Assembly: GCA_052139595.1 (NCBI GenBank)
Contig: JBKQWK010000143.1
Location: 1-12,163 of the forward strand
Source: JBKQWK01 sp052139595
Lineage (GTDB): Bacteria > Actinomycetota > Thermoleophilia > UBA2241
Direction: 5' to 3'
Length of the DNA: 12,163 bases
A program made the position numbers and the translations under genes. The notes under the pieces were generated by a model that saw only the letters and a program-made list of their open reading frames with translations, ran no database searches and was not told the DNA's origin. Position 1 is the stretch's first letter; every line of letters begins with the position of its first letter. Below, one piece after another: positions 1 to 5,818 of the stretch.

Positions 1-473
1 CGGCGGTCCACCGGCTTACTCGACAGAAACGACTCGACCTTGCCCTGGCCAATGATCGTGTGCATCTCCTTGCCCAAGCCCAGACCAGCCACCAGCTCAA
101 GCACGTCCGTCAGCCGGCACGACGACCGGTTGATGAAGTACTTCGAGTCGCCGTCGCGTTCGACGCGACGGCCGACGCTCACCTCCGCGGTTGGCAGGGG
201 CAGAATCCCCGTCGAGTTGTCGAACGTGATCTCGACCTCGGCACTGCCGCTGGCACGGCGCCCGTCTGACCCGGCGAAAATGACATCCTGCATGCTCGAG
301 CCGCGCACGCTCGTGGGACTCTGTTCGCCCAAGACCCACATGACTGCTTCGCTGAGGTTGCTCTTACCGCTGCCGTTGCGACCAATGACAACCGCCACGC
401 CGGGCTCAAAGAGCAGCTCGGTCTGCTTGGGAAACGACTTGAAGCCCTTCAGGCGCAGGGCGCGCAGATACAT
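1..473 (-). CDS. smc: Chromosome segregation protein SMC, N-terminal part (cut by window edge)
   Basis: SMC is the ATPase core of the bacterial condensin complex with ScpA and ScpB; it compacts and separates chromosomes. Only the first 157 residues are in the window; the gene runs off the left edge. It opens with MYLRALRLKGFKSF, the usual SMC start. A Walker A loop GRNGSGKS lies at residues 31-38, where nearly all SMC proteins have GPNGSGKS. The Q-loop region VLGEQSP is at about 47-53, an arginine in SVRG at 57 matches the arginine finger of Bacillus SMC, and QDVIFAGSD (62-70) is typical. The ATG overlaps the rnc stop by one base (TGATG), so translation is probably coupled to rnc. Coiled coil, hinge and C-terminal ATPase half are outside the window. 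Identification is very secure from the head motifs and the rnc-smc order. Confidence 0.96.
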   Translation of the reverse strand, partial: MYLRALRLKGFKSFPKQTELLFEPGVAVVIGRNGSGKSNLSEAVMWVLGEQSPTSVRGSSMQDVIFAGSDGRRASGSAEVEITFDNSTGILPLPTAEVSVGRRVERDGDSKYFINRSSCRLTDVLELVAGLGLGKEMHTIIGQGKVESFLSSKPVDR

Positions 474-1306
474 CAGTCGTCGGCCTCGGCGTCAGGTGCC
501 TCGACGGTCTGCAGGCCGGAGCCGCCAGTGACTGCGTCGCCGGAGCCGGTCACCGCAACATCAGCGGCAGGTGCGCTCGGGCCGCGCCGGCCGCGCCGGC
601 CGCGCAGGCGCACGCGCCGCGTCTGGCGGCGCTCACGCGCCGCCAGCTCGCGCAGCACCTCGGAGGCCGCCTCTTGCTCGGCCCGCTTCTTACTCGCACC
701 GCTGCCGCGGCCGAGCACCTCATCACTGACCACAGCCTCGACCTCAAATTCACGATCGTGCGGCGGGCCAACGAATCCCAGCACCCGGTAGACGACACTC
801 TGGCCAACACGAGCCAGTTGCTCCTGCAACTCGGTTTTGTAGTCGACGTAACTCTTCTCCGCGAACTCGATGTGTTCGCTAAAGACCTCAACCACCGCCG
901 GTCGTACGGCGCCGAGGCCAAAAGCCAGGTAGAGCGCCCCGATCAGAGACTCGGTGAGATCGGCAAGCACATTCTCGTTCATCGCCAGTTGGGCGACCTC
1001 AGTCTTGTCGTGATCGCTGCCGGCATACTGGCGCATCATCTTGCCCAGGGCCAGTCGGTTCGCGACCTTACAGCAGGTCGCCCGACTGACAATGTAGGCA
1101 CGCAAGCGGGCCAGATGGCCCTCGCTGAAGGCCGGGAAACGGCGATAGAGCTCGGTCGTGATGCACAGGCTGAGGACGCTGTCGCCGAGAAACTCGAAGC
1201 GTTCGTACGAACGACCGCGCTCGGCCACAAGCGAGGAGTGCGTGAAAACCTGTCGCAGGATGTCCGCATCGAGCCGCTCGGCCAAGGCTAGGAGGCGGGT
1301 GCTCAT
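473..1306 (-). CDS. rnc: Ribonuclease III
   Basis: Endoribonuclease that cuts double-stranded RNA in rRNA precursors and some mRNAs. The protein is 277 residues from the ATG at 1306, chosen because GGAGG precedes it by a good distance; a GTG 39 bases upstream lies in a hairpin and is less likely. The catalytic domain carries ERFEFLGDSVL (35-45; E35, E38, D42) and the second acidic pair D116/E119 in DLTESLIGALYL, so all metal-binding residues are present. A double-stranded-RNA-binding domain spans about 155-222 (YKTELQEQ ... SKKRAEQEAA). After it comes an unusual tail of about 50 residues: first a basic run rich in R and G (236-242), then Ala/Gly/Thr and an acidic end. It follows acpP across a strong hairpin and overlaps smc by one base. 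The acpP-rnc-smc order is widely conserved. Confidence 0.97.
   Translation of the reverse strand: MSTRLLALAERLDADILRQVFTHSSLVAERGRSYERFEFLGDSVLSLCITTELYRRFPAFSEGHLARLRAYIVSRATCCKVANRLALGKMMRQYAGSDHDKTEVAQLAMNENVLADLTESLIGALYLAFGLGAVRPAVVEVFSEHIEFAEKSYVDYKTELQEQLARVGQSVVYRVLGFVGPPHDREFEVEAVVSDEVLGRGSGASKKRAEQEAASEVLRELAARERRQTRRVRLRGRRGRRGPSAPAADVAVTGSGDAVTGGSGLQTVEAPDAEADD
582..608 (-). repeat. Three tandem 9-bp units in the rnc tail
   Basis: Plus-strand unit ccgcgccgg occurs twice exactly and a third time with one change (ccgcgcagg). Read on the coding strand it gives the LRGRRGRRG stretch in the C-terminal tail of RNase III. The unit is a multiple of three, so copy-number change would keep the reading frame. 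Confidence 0.8.
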
Positions 1307-1326
1307 CTCTTTCCTCCACATACGAT

Positions 1327-1362
1327 AAAAGGGGGCGGCTCCCACCGGCGGGAGCCGCCCCC
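1327..1362 (-). terminator. Strong hairpin with T run between acpP and rnc
   Basis: Arms GGGGGCGGCTCCC and GGGAGCCGCCCCC (plus 1331-1343 and 1350-1362) pair perfectly over 13 bp with a 6-base loop. On the minus strand the stem is followed at once by TTTTAT, the layout of an intrinsic terminator. On the plus strand there is no T run, so it acts, if at all, on acpP-direction transcripts. The rnc start codon lies only 24 bases beyond, too close for a separate promoter downstream of the stem. rnc-smc must therefore rely on read-through or on a promoter inside or before the hairpin. An RNase III processing site is an alternative role. Confidence 0.75.
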
Positions 1363-1390
1363 TCCTGGTGATCTCCCTACCGTGCGCGCG

Positions 1391-1636
1391 TTACTGCGCA
1401 ATCCTCTTCTCAACGAACTCTACGGCATCGCCGACAGTCTTGATCGCCGCCGCCTCTTCGTCGCTGATCTTGATGCCGAACTTCTCTTCCATCGTCATGA
1501 TGAGTTCGACCAGGTCAAGAGAATCGGTTTCGAGGTCCTCCTGAAACCGCGCCTCCATGGACACCTTATCTTCGTCGACGCTGAGCGTCTCGACAAGGAT
1601 CGATTTGATCTGCGCAAAAATCTCATCACGGGTCAT
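1391..1636 (-). CDS. acpP: Acyl carrier protein
   Basis: Small acidic carrier of 81 residues that holds growing fatty-acyl chains on a 4'-phosphopantetheine arm in the cytoplasm. The attachment serine is S39 in the motif ETDSLDLVEL, followed by the typical acidic helix (METMEEKFGI-like: MTMEEKFGIKI at about 48-58). Length and charge are normal for the family. The ATG at 1636 is preceded by GGAGGC at good spacing. A longer in-frame reading upstream is not part of the protein. The gene lies 130 bases after plsX with a possible promoter of its own, and is followed by a hairpin before rnc. In Bacillus and many others fabD and fabG stand between plsX and acpP; they are absent here. Confidence 0.97.
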   Translation of the reverse strand: MTRDEIFAQIKSILVETLSVDEDKVSMEARFQEDLETDSLDLVELIMTMEEKFGIKISDEEAAAIKTVGDAVEFVEKRIAQ

Positions 1637-1662
1637 ATGAGCCTCCGACCGAAGTTTCGCGT

Positions 1663-1690
1663 ACAGTACCAGATTTATTGATCCTGAGAA
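1663..1690 (-). promoter_or_regulatory. Possible promoter for acpP
   Basis: On the minus strand TTCTCA (four of six matches to the -35 consensus) is separated by 16 bases from TACTGT, which is preceded by TGG to make an extended -10 form. It would give a leader of about 20 bases ending at the acpP ribosome binding site. A separate promoter would fit the high demand for ACP. The call rests on sequence matching alone. Confidence 0.35.
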
Positions 1691-1695
1691 AGCAG

Positions 1696-1722
1696 CGCCG
1701 CCGCTCCCCCGCGGTGGCGGCG
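1696..1722 (-). terminator. GC-rich stem after plsX, possible weak terminator
   Basis: CGCCGCC and GGCGGCG (minus strand) form a 7-bp stem around a 13-base loop, 45 bases past the plsX stop. It is followed by CTGCTTTCTC, only a poor T run, so termination would be partial at best. The rest of the 130-base plsX-acpP gap holds the putative acpP promoter and nothing else I can recognise. Confidence 0.3.
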
Positions 1723-1766
1723 TGAGCCATGCGCTAGCCGCCGGCGACAACTTGAGCCGCTCCCCG

Positions 1767-2885
1767 TCAGCCAGCGGCGTCGCCTGCCGACGGTGCCGCA
1801 GCCTTGGGACGATCATCATCGCCAGTGGCGGCCAGACGTACGGCAATCGTCGCCAGCAGATCGCTACTGGCCCCACGTGCGGCGACGAGCACGGCGTTGC
1901 TCATGCCGCGCGCGCGGGTGTTACCGTGAGCGATGACGACCGGTCGATTCATGCCCAAAAGGTATGAGCCGCCGTATTCTTCCGGGTCCAGAGAGGCAGC
2001 GATGCGGCGAAGATCCTTCTGCAGCAGCAGGGCGCCAACCTTGCTGCGCAGGCTGCCTTCGGCGACCGCCTGGCGCATGCCGTTCAGAATCGCCCGAGCG
2101 GCACCCTCGCTCGCCTTAAGAGCAACGTTTCCGGTAAACCCATCGGTGACGACCACGTCGACGAGGCGATTGAGGAGGTCACGCCCTTCAACATTGCCGT
2201 AGAAGCGAATCTCGGGATCGGCAACCAGCAGTCGGTGAGCGGCAATGACCGTTGCCGTACCCTTGCCCGGTTCCTCGCCGATATTCAAGAGTCCAACCTG
2301 AGCCTGCCCCAAGCCGAGAATCTCGGCGGCAAACACCTGGCCCATCATGGCAAACTGGCGCAGATGCTCGGGGCGCACCTCGGCGTTCGCGCCGGCGTCG
2401 AGAAAGACAACCGGCAACGGTACGGCCGGCAGAAGCACGCAAATGGCCGGCCGCAAGACGCCCTTCATGCGATGGATGTGCAGCAGCGCCGCCGCCAGAA
2501 CGGCGCCGGTGCTGCCCGCCGAGACAACGGCGTCGGCTTCGCCAGTAGCCACCAGCTTGGTGGCCACGACGAGCGATGATTCGGGCACGGCGCGCACCGT
2601 GCGCGCCGGTTCATCATCGCTGCCGATGACATCCGGCGCGTCGACCACGCTCACATGCGCGTGCCCGGCCGCGAGCGGGCGTAGCCGCTCCGCCCGGCCG
2701 ACGAGAATCACCTGCAGGCGCTCGCCGGCGACGACGAGCGCCCCTTTGACTACCTCGTCAGGAGCGTGATCACCGCCCATGGCGTCGACTGCCACCCGCA
2801 CCTGGCCGCTGGTGGGCAGCGCGCGCAGGTTAGCGAGAACCTCCTGAGGGGTCGTCAGTCGACGGCCGGCCGCGGCATCAGCCAT
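1767..2885 (-). CDS. plsX: Phosphate acyltransferase PlsX
   Basis: Peripheral membrane enzyme that turns acyl-ACP and phosphate into acyl-phosphate, the donor for PlsY in phospholipid synthesis. Family hallmarks are all present: AVDAMGGDHAP (32-42), VVSAGSTGAVLAA, VFLDAGANAEV, GLLNIGEE with KGT following, VVTDGFTGNVALK and YGGSYLLG. From the ATG at 2885 the protein has 372 residues, some 30 more than usual, because about 28 residues precede the normal start of the family. A GTG at 2801 would give the standard N terminus (V-R-V-AVDAMGG) but has no clear ribosome binding site. The ATG lies inside the end of the DRTGG gene and overlaps it by 8 bases, arguing for coupled translation. Function is secure; the start is not. 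Confidence 0.96.
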   Translation of the reverse strand: MADAAAGRRLTTPQEVLANLRALPTSGQVRVAVDAMGGDHAPDEVVKGALVVAGERLQVILVGRAERLRPLAAGHAHVSVVDAPDVIGSDDEPARTVRAVPESSLVVATKLVATGEADAVVSAGSTGAVLAAALLHIHRMKGVLRPAICVLLPAVPLPVVFLDAGANAEVRPEHLRQFAMMGQVFAAEILGLGQAQVGLLNIGEEPGKGTATVIAAHRLLVADPEIRFYGNVEGRDLLNRLVDVVVTDGFTGNVALKASEGAARAILNGMRQAVAEGSLRSKVGALLLQKDLRRIAASLDPEEYGGSYLLGMNRPVVIAHGNTRARGMSNAVLVAARGASSDLLATIAVRLAATGDDDRPKAAAPSAGDAAG

Positions 2886-3942
2886 TCTTGAGATCGGTCA
2901 CCAGACGGTCAATATCGACCGCAGAATCGATGATCTCGGCAATCAGATCGATCTTGCTGCGTTCCTTGACGCGCAGCCGACCGAACAGGTGCCGCAAGCT
3001 ATCGGCGGCGGTTACGGTGTCTGACTCAACCGCAATCAGGGGCACGCCGGCGCTCTCGGCTTGCGCCAGTACGGCGGCGCCAGGCACGTAGTTGCCGGTG
3101 AGGACGATCGCAGATGTCGGCGTGTCGAGGGCGGCGAGAATGACCTCGGCCCGGTCGCCGCCGACAATAACAACCTTATTGGCGGCGAGCTGGAAGTAGC
3201 GCAGCGCATGCTCGGGGCTCATTGCACCGATCATGTACGTCTCCACCTGGCGGGCGCACTGGTCCTGGCCGGAGACGTAGGTGCCGCCCAGTGCCTCCAC
3301 GATCTCGTCAACCGACACCGCCGAGAGGCGATTGTCGGAGCCGATAACGCCGTAGTTGGCGACCTGAGCCTTGGCCAGAAACTGCGTGTATTCGCTCTGC
3401 ACAACGTCGATGCGCGAGGCCGGCACCATGTTGAAGATCACGCCCAGCAGGTGTTCTTTGAGGGCGTCCTTGATGTAGAAAATATCGTCGAGCAAACGCG
3501 CGCCGGCGAACTTGGCGACGAGAATCGCCTTGAGGTTAAGCTGCTTGACAACCTCGGCCCCGCTCGTCTGCAAGAAGCGACCTTGCCAGATCTCACCCAG
3601 CCCCTCGCAAATCACAACGTCCTTGTTCTCGGCAACGCGTGCATAGGCGGCGGCAACGCGATTCATGGCATCGACTTCTGTGCCGGCAATGACATCGTGC
3701 AGAGCGTTCTCATCGAGCACGACTGGGCAAATATCGCGCGGGTCTTCGTCAAGGCCGAGAAGATCGGCGACAAAACTCGCGTCTTCATCGATGAGTACGC
3801 CGTCGGCATGGGCGGCAAGCGTGCCGACCGGCTTGAAGTAGCCGACCTTGAAACCACGTTTACGCAGAGCCAGACAGAGGCCGACCGACATCGTCGTCTT
3901 GCCGCCGCTGCCCTGCGTCGAAGCGATGTAGACAGAGTTCAT
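2878..3942 (-). CDS. P-loop / DRTGG-domain protein (phosphotransacetylase N-terminal-like)
   Basis: Protein of 354 residues related to the non-catalytic N-terminal half of long phosphotransacetylases. Residues 1 to about 210 form a BioD/CobQ-like P-loop domain: STQGSGGKT at 8-16 has the same spacing as the BioD loop, and ICEGLGE (111-117) matches the second conserved acidic motif. Residues about 210-320 are a DRTGG domain with GGDRAEV (261-267) and LTGNYVP (281-287). The catalytic phosphate acetyltransferase domain is missing, so it should not make acetyl-phosphate. In enteric Pta this part has a regulatory role; what it does alone is unknown. The ATG at 3942 was preferred over a GTG at 3948 because AGGGGG sits just before it. 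It lies between rpmF and plsX and overlaps plsX by 8 bases, hinting at a link to acyl-phosphate metabolism. Confidence 0.85.
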   Translation of the reverse strand: MNSVYIASTQGSGGKTTMSVGLCLALRKRGFKVGYFKPVGTLAAHADGVLIDEDASFVADLLGLDEDPRDICPVVLDENALHDVIAGTEVDAMNRVAAAYARVAENKDVVICEGLGEIWQGRFLQTSGAEVVKQLNLKAILVAKFAGARLLDDIFYIKDALKEHLLGVIFNMVPASRIDVVQSEYTQFLAKAQVANYGVIGSDNRLSAVSVDEIVEALGGTYVSGQDQCARQVETYMIGAMSPEHALRYFQLAANKVVIVGGDRAEVILAALDTPTSAIVLTGNYVPGAAVLAQAESAGVPLIAVESDTVTAADSLRHLFGRLRVKERSKIDLIAEIIDSAVDIDRLVTDLKNG

Positions 3943-3984
3943 GCCCACCCCCTAGCGAGAGGCATTGACGCTGGTGCCGGCTGG

Positions 3985-4167
3985 TTACGACTGATCGACC
4001 GGAATAACCTCACGGCCCTTATACGTGCCGCACTTGGGACAGGCGCGATGCGGCAGCTTGGGGCTCTTGCACTGCGGGCAGAAACTCGCCGTTTCGACAG
4101 TGAGCTTGTGTGTCGCGCGGCGCGAGTCGCGCTTCGACTGTGAGGTCTTTCGCTTTGGGACTGGCAT
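3985..4167 (-). CDS. rpmF: 50S ribosomal protein L32
   Basis: Small basic ribosomal protein of 60 residues in the large subunit. The N terminus MPVPKRKTSQSKRDSRRA is standard for L32. Four cysteines, C30-x2-C33 and C43-x2-C46, form the zinc ribbon, so this is the zinc-binding form. The ATG at 4167 is chosen because GAGGAG lies 8 bases upstream; a GTG three codons earlier would overlap that binding site. It follows DUF177 (YceD), a near-universal neighbour, and is read from what looks like its own promoter. A gap of 42 bases without a hairpin separates it from the DRTGG gene. Confidence 0.97.
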   Translation of the reverse strand: MPVPKRKTSQSKRDSRRATHKLTVETASFCPQCKSPKLPHRACPKCGTYKGREVIPVDQS

Positions 4168-4186
4168 GGAATTCACTCCTCGCGTT

Positions 4187-4200
4187 GCACGAAAGCGTGC
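4187..4200 (-). other. Small hairpin in the rpmF leader
   Basis: GCACG-CTTT-CGTGC on the minus strand makes a 5-bp stem with a 4-base loop about 6 bases before the rpmF ribosome binding site. It could influence translation of L32, but it is short and may be chance. Confidence 0.3.
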
Positions 4201-4243
4201 CTGTTCACTGCAAAGGTAGCACTTTAGATGACTCGGGCGACAA

Positions 4244-4252
4244 AGTATACCA
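4244..4252 (-). promoter_or_regulatory. Extended -10 promoter for rpmF
   Basis: TGGTATACT on the minus strand fits the extended -10 pattern, and TATACT matches the -10 consensus at five of six positions. No good -35 element is seen 16-18 bases upstream, as is common for extended -10 promoters. Transcription would start near 4237, giving a leader of about 70 bases. It lies in the 93-base DUF177-rpmF gap, one of the two larger gaps of the window. Confidence 0.5.
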
Positions 4253-4260
4253 GATTGCGA

Positions 4261-4746
4261 CTACTCCACGCTGGCGGCGGCGTGCTCGTGGTTTTCGCCG
4301 ACGCGGTTAAGGTTCTCGCCGCAAACGGGACAGAGGCCGCGACAATCGTCGCGGCAGAGAAGCTTGCTCGGCAAGGCCTCGGCAATCAGATCGCGCACCA
4401 GGCGATCGGCAGCAAGAATGAAGTGATGCACGTAAGCCTCTTCGGCATCCTCCTCCGCACCCTCCGACTCACCGTGACTGACAATTTCACGAATCTCGTT
4501 GTGAACAGTCCGGCGAATGTCTTCGAGGCAGCGTTGACACGGACCGTGCAAGCAAGCCTCGAGCGAAGCGTCGAGGGTGATCAGGTGGCCGCCCACACGC
4601 GTAGCATCGAGGCGAAGATCGACCACACCCCCGGCAACGCTGTACTGCTCGCCACCGAAGCGAAACGGGTCGACCTCGACGGGGAGAACACGCCACGTCT
4701 CTGAACTGTCGCCGAAGCGCAGCGAACGCAGATCAAAGTGACGCAT
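4261..4746 (-). CDS. yceD: DUF177 / YceD family protein
   Basis: Conserved protein of 161 residues, usually encoded just before rpmF. Family members have been linked to 23S rRNA accumulation in some bacteria and plants; the biochemical role is not settled. Two cysteine clusters are visible: C65, C70 and C73 in CLHGPCQRCLE, and C131, C135, C139 and C142 in LLCRDDCRGLCPVCG, followed by NLN, the signature end of the family. The second cluster probably binds zinc (inference). An acidic stretch at about 93-104 separates them. The ATG at 4746 is preceded by GGAGGTGA. The gene lies 42 bases after the SepIVA-like gene, as in mycobacteria. Length is normal and all motifs are intact. Confidence 0.92.
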   Translation of the reverse strand: MRHFDLRSLRFGDSSETWRVLPVEVDPFRFGGEQYSVAGGVVDLRLDATRVGGHLITLDASLEACLHGPCQRCLEDIRRTVHNEIREIVSHGESEGAEEDAEEAYVHHFILAADRLVRDLIAEALPSKLLCRDDCRGLCPVCGENLNRVGENHEHAAASVE

Positions 4747-4788
4747 GCGCCGGTCACCTCCGTCGGCAGCCGCTGGGCGCGCCGCGCC

Positions 4789-5253
4789 TTACGGCTGCAG
4801 GTCGTCGCTGCTGCGGCCCTGCAGACGCTCACGCCCGCGGCGCACAGCGGCGAGAAACTTGTCGAGATTCACCTCGAGGTTGCCCAGCACTTCGTCGGCG
4901 TAATCTTCGGCACCCAGGCGCGTCTCGCGTTCACGATCGCGCGCATCCTCGACGATTTGCTGGGCCATTTTCTCCGCCAGGCGCACCACTTCTTCGGCGC
5001 CGGCCAGCTGCTCGGCGCGCGCCTGCGCCTCGGAGACGAGGCGCTCGGCTTCGGACTTCGCCTCGGTCAGCATCTCCTGCCGCTCCTTGACGATCCAGCG
5101 CGCCTGCTTGATCTCTTCCGGGATCGTCGAGCGCATTTGATCGAGGATGTCGTAAATCTCTTCGCGGTCGATCATGACGCTATCGGTGAGCGGCACTGAG
5201 CGAGCATTGTGAATAGCATCGTCAAGCTTGTCGATCAAGACCAGTACGTCCAT
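4789..5253 (-). CDS. DivIVA/SepIVA-like coiled-coil protein
   Basis: Acidic, strongly helical protein of 154 residues without signal peptide or membrane segment. The first 45 residues (start MDVLVLIDKLDDAIHNA) resemble the short N-terminal region of actinobacterial DivIVA-family proteins. From about 45 to 125 the sequence is a continuous coiled-coil pattern rich in E, A, R and Q (VKERQEMLTEAKSEAERLVSE and on). Similar proteins are often auto-annotated as ATP synthase subunit B because of the coil. Placement directly before DUF177, with rnc and smc further on, matches mycobacterial Rv2927c (SepIVA), a divisome protein. A role in division or envelope growth is therefore inferred from position and shape, not from a catalytic motif. 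AGGAGG precedes the ATG at 5253. Confidence 0.75.
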   Translation of the reverse strand: MDVLVLIDKLDDAIHNARSVPLTDSVMIDREEIYDILDQMRSTIPEEIKQARWIVKERQEMLTEAKSEAERLVSEAQARAEQLAGAEEVVRLAEKMAQQIVEDARDRERETRLGAEDYADEVLGNLEVNLDKFLAAVRRGRERLQGRSSDDLQP

Positions 5254-5277
5254 GTCCAGCGATCCTCCTTGGGGAGC

Positions 5278-5775
5278 CTATCCGCGCCGCGGGAACAGTT
5301 CGGCCAGGCGGCGGGCCACCGCCGGCGGCACAAGATCCTGAACCGAGCCGCCGAACAAGGCGATTTCTTTGACCCCACTCGAGCTGAGATAGCTATGCAC
5401 GGGCGAGGCCATCATGAAGATAGTTTCGATATCGGGTGCCAACTTCCTATTGAGCTGGGCCATGGCAAACTCATATTCAAAGTCGCTGATGGCGCGCAGA
5501 CCCTTGAGAATGACGTGCGCCTGCCACTTGCGCGCGAAGTCGACCACCAGCTCGTTGAAGCGCTCGACGATGACGTTGTCGTAGTCGGCCAGGGCCGCGC
5601 GCAGAAACTCCTCCCGCTCGTCGATCGTAAACAGCGTCTGCTTGCGCACGGGATGTTCGATGAGGCCAACGACAATGTGACCAAACTTGCAGGCACCGCG
5701 CGCGACGATGTCGAGGTGGCCGACTGTCACCGGGTCGAAGGTGCCGGGGTAAATCGCGGTCACGTTACTTGGCAT
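5278..5775 (-). CDS. coaD: Phosphopantetheine adenylyltransferase
   Basis: Fourth enzyme of CoA synthesis from pantothenate: joins 4'-phosphopantetheine and ATP to give dephospho-CoA. The protein has 165 residues, a normal length. Nucleotidyltransferase motif TVGH is at 17-20 after IYPGTFDPV; KGLRAISDFEYE (91-102) and SSSGVKE (131-137) complete the substrate and ATP site. The ATG at 5775 is preceded by GAGGGAG; an in-frame codon 54 bases upstream would add a tail not seen in the family and overlap rsmD. The rsmD-coaD pair is widely conserved. Its product is the source of the arm that activates the ACP encoded about 4 kb downstream. A stem-loop lies three bases before the ribosome binding site. 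Confidence 0.97.
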   Translation of the reverse strand: MPSNVTAIYPGTFDPVTVGHLDIVARGACKFGHIVVGLIEHPVRKQTLFTIDEREEFLRAALADYDNVIVERFNELVVDFARKWQAHVILKGLRAISDFEYEFAMAQLNRKLAPDIETIFMMASPVHSYLSSSGVKEIALFGGSVQDLVPPAVARRLAELFPRRG

Positions 5776-5788
5776 GCGCTCCCTCTGT

Positions 5789-5814
5789 GTCGCTGGCTCA
5801 CCACAAGCCACGAC
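5789..5814 (-). other. Stem-loop just before the coaD ribosome binding site
   Basis: On the minus strand GTCG-TGGCT pairs with AGCCA-(G)-CGAC: nine base pairs interrupted by one bulged base, with a 7-base loop. The stem ends three bases before the GAGGGAG site and fills most of the 43-base rsmD-coaD gap. No T run follows, so it is not a classical terminator. It could affect coaD translation or mRNA stability. Confidence 0.45.
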
Positions 5815-5818
5815 TCCG

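Noticed and set aside
674..1291. Plus-strand open frame opposite rnc
   Set aside because: The minus strand encodes an intact RNase III over the same bases; the plus frame is its shadow.
1307..1345. Upstream GTG start for rnc adding 13 residues
   Set aside because: The GTG lies in the terminator stem, while the ATG at 1306 has a clear GGAGG site and matches the family.
3061..4143. Plus-strand open frame (360 codons) opposite the DRTGG gene and rpmF
   Set aside because: It spans two well-supported minus-strand genes and the gap between them, and shows no protein family features.
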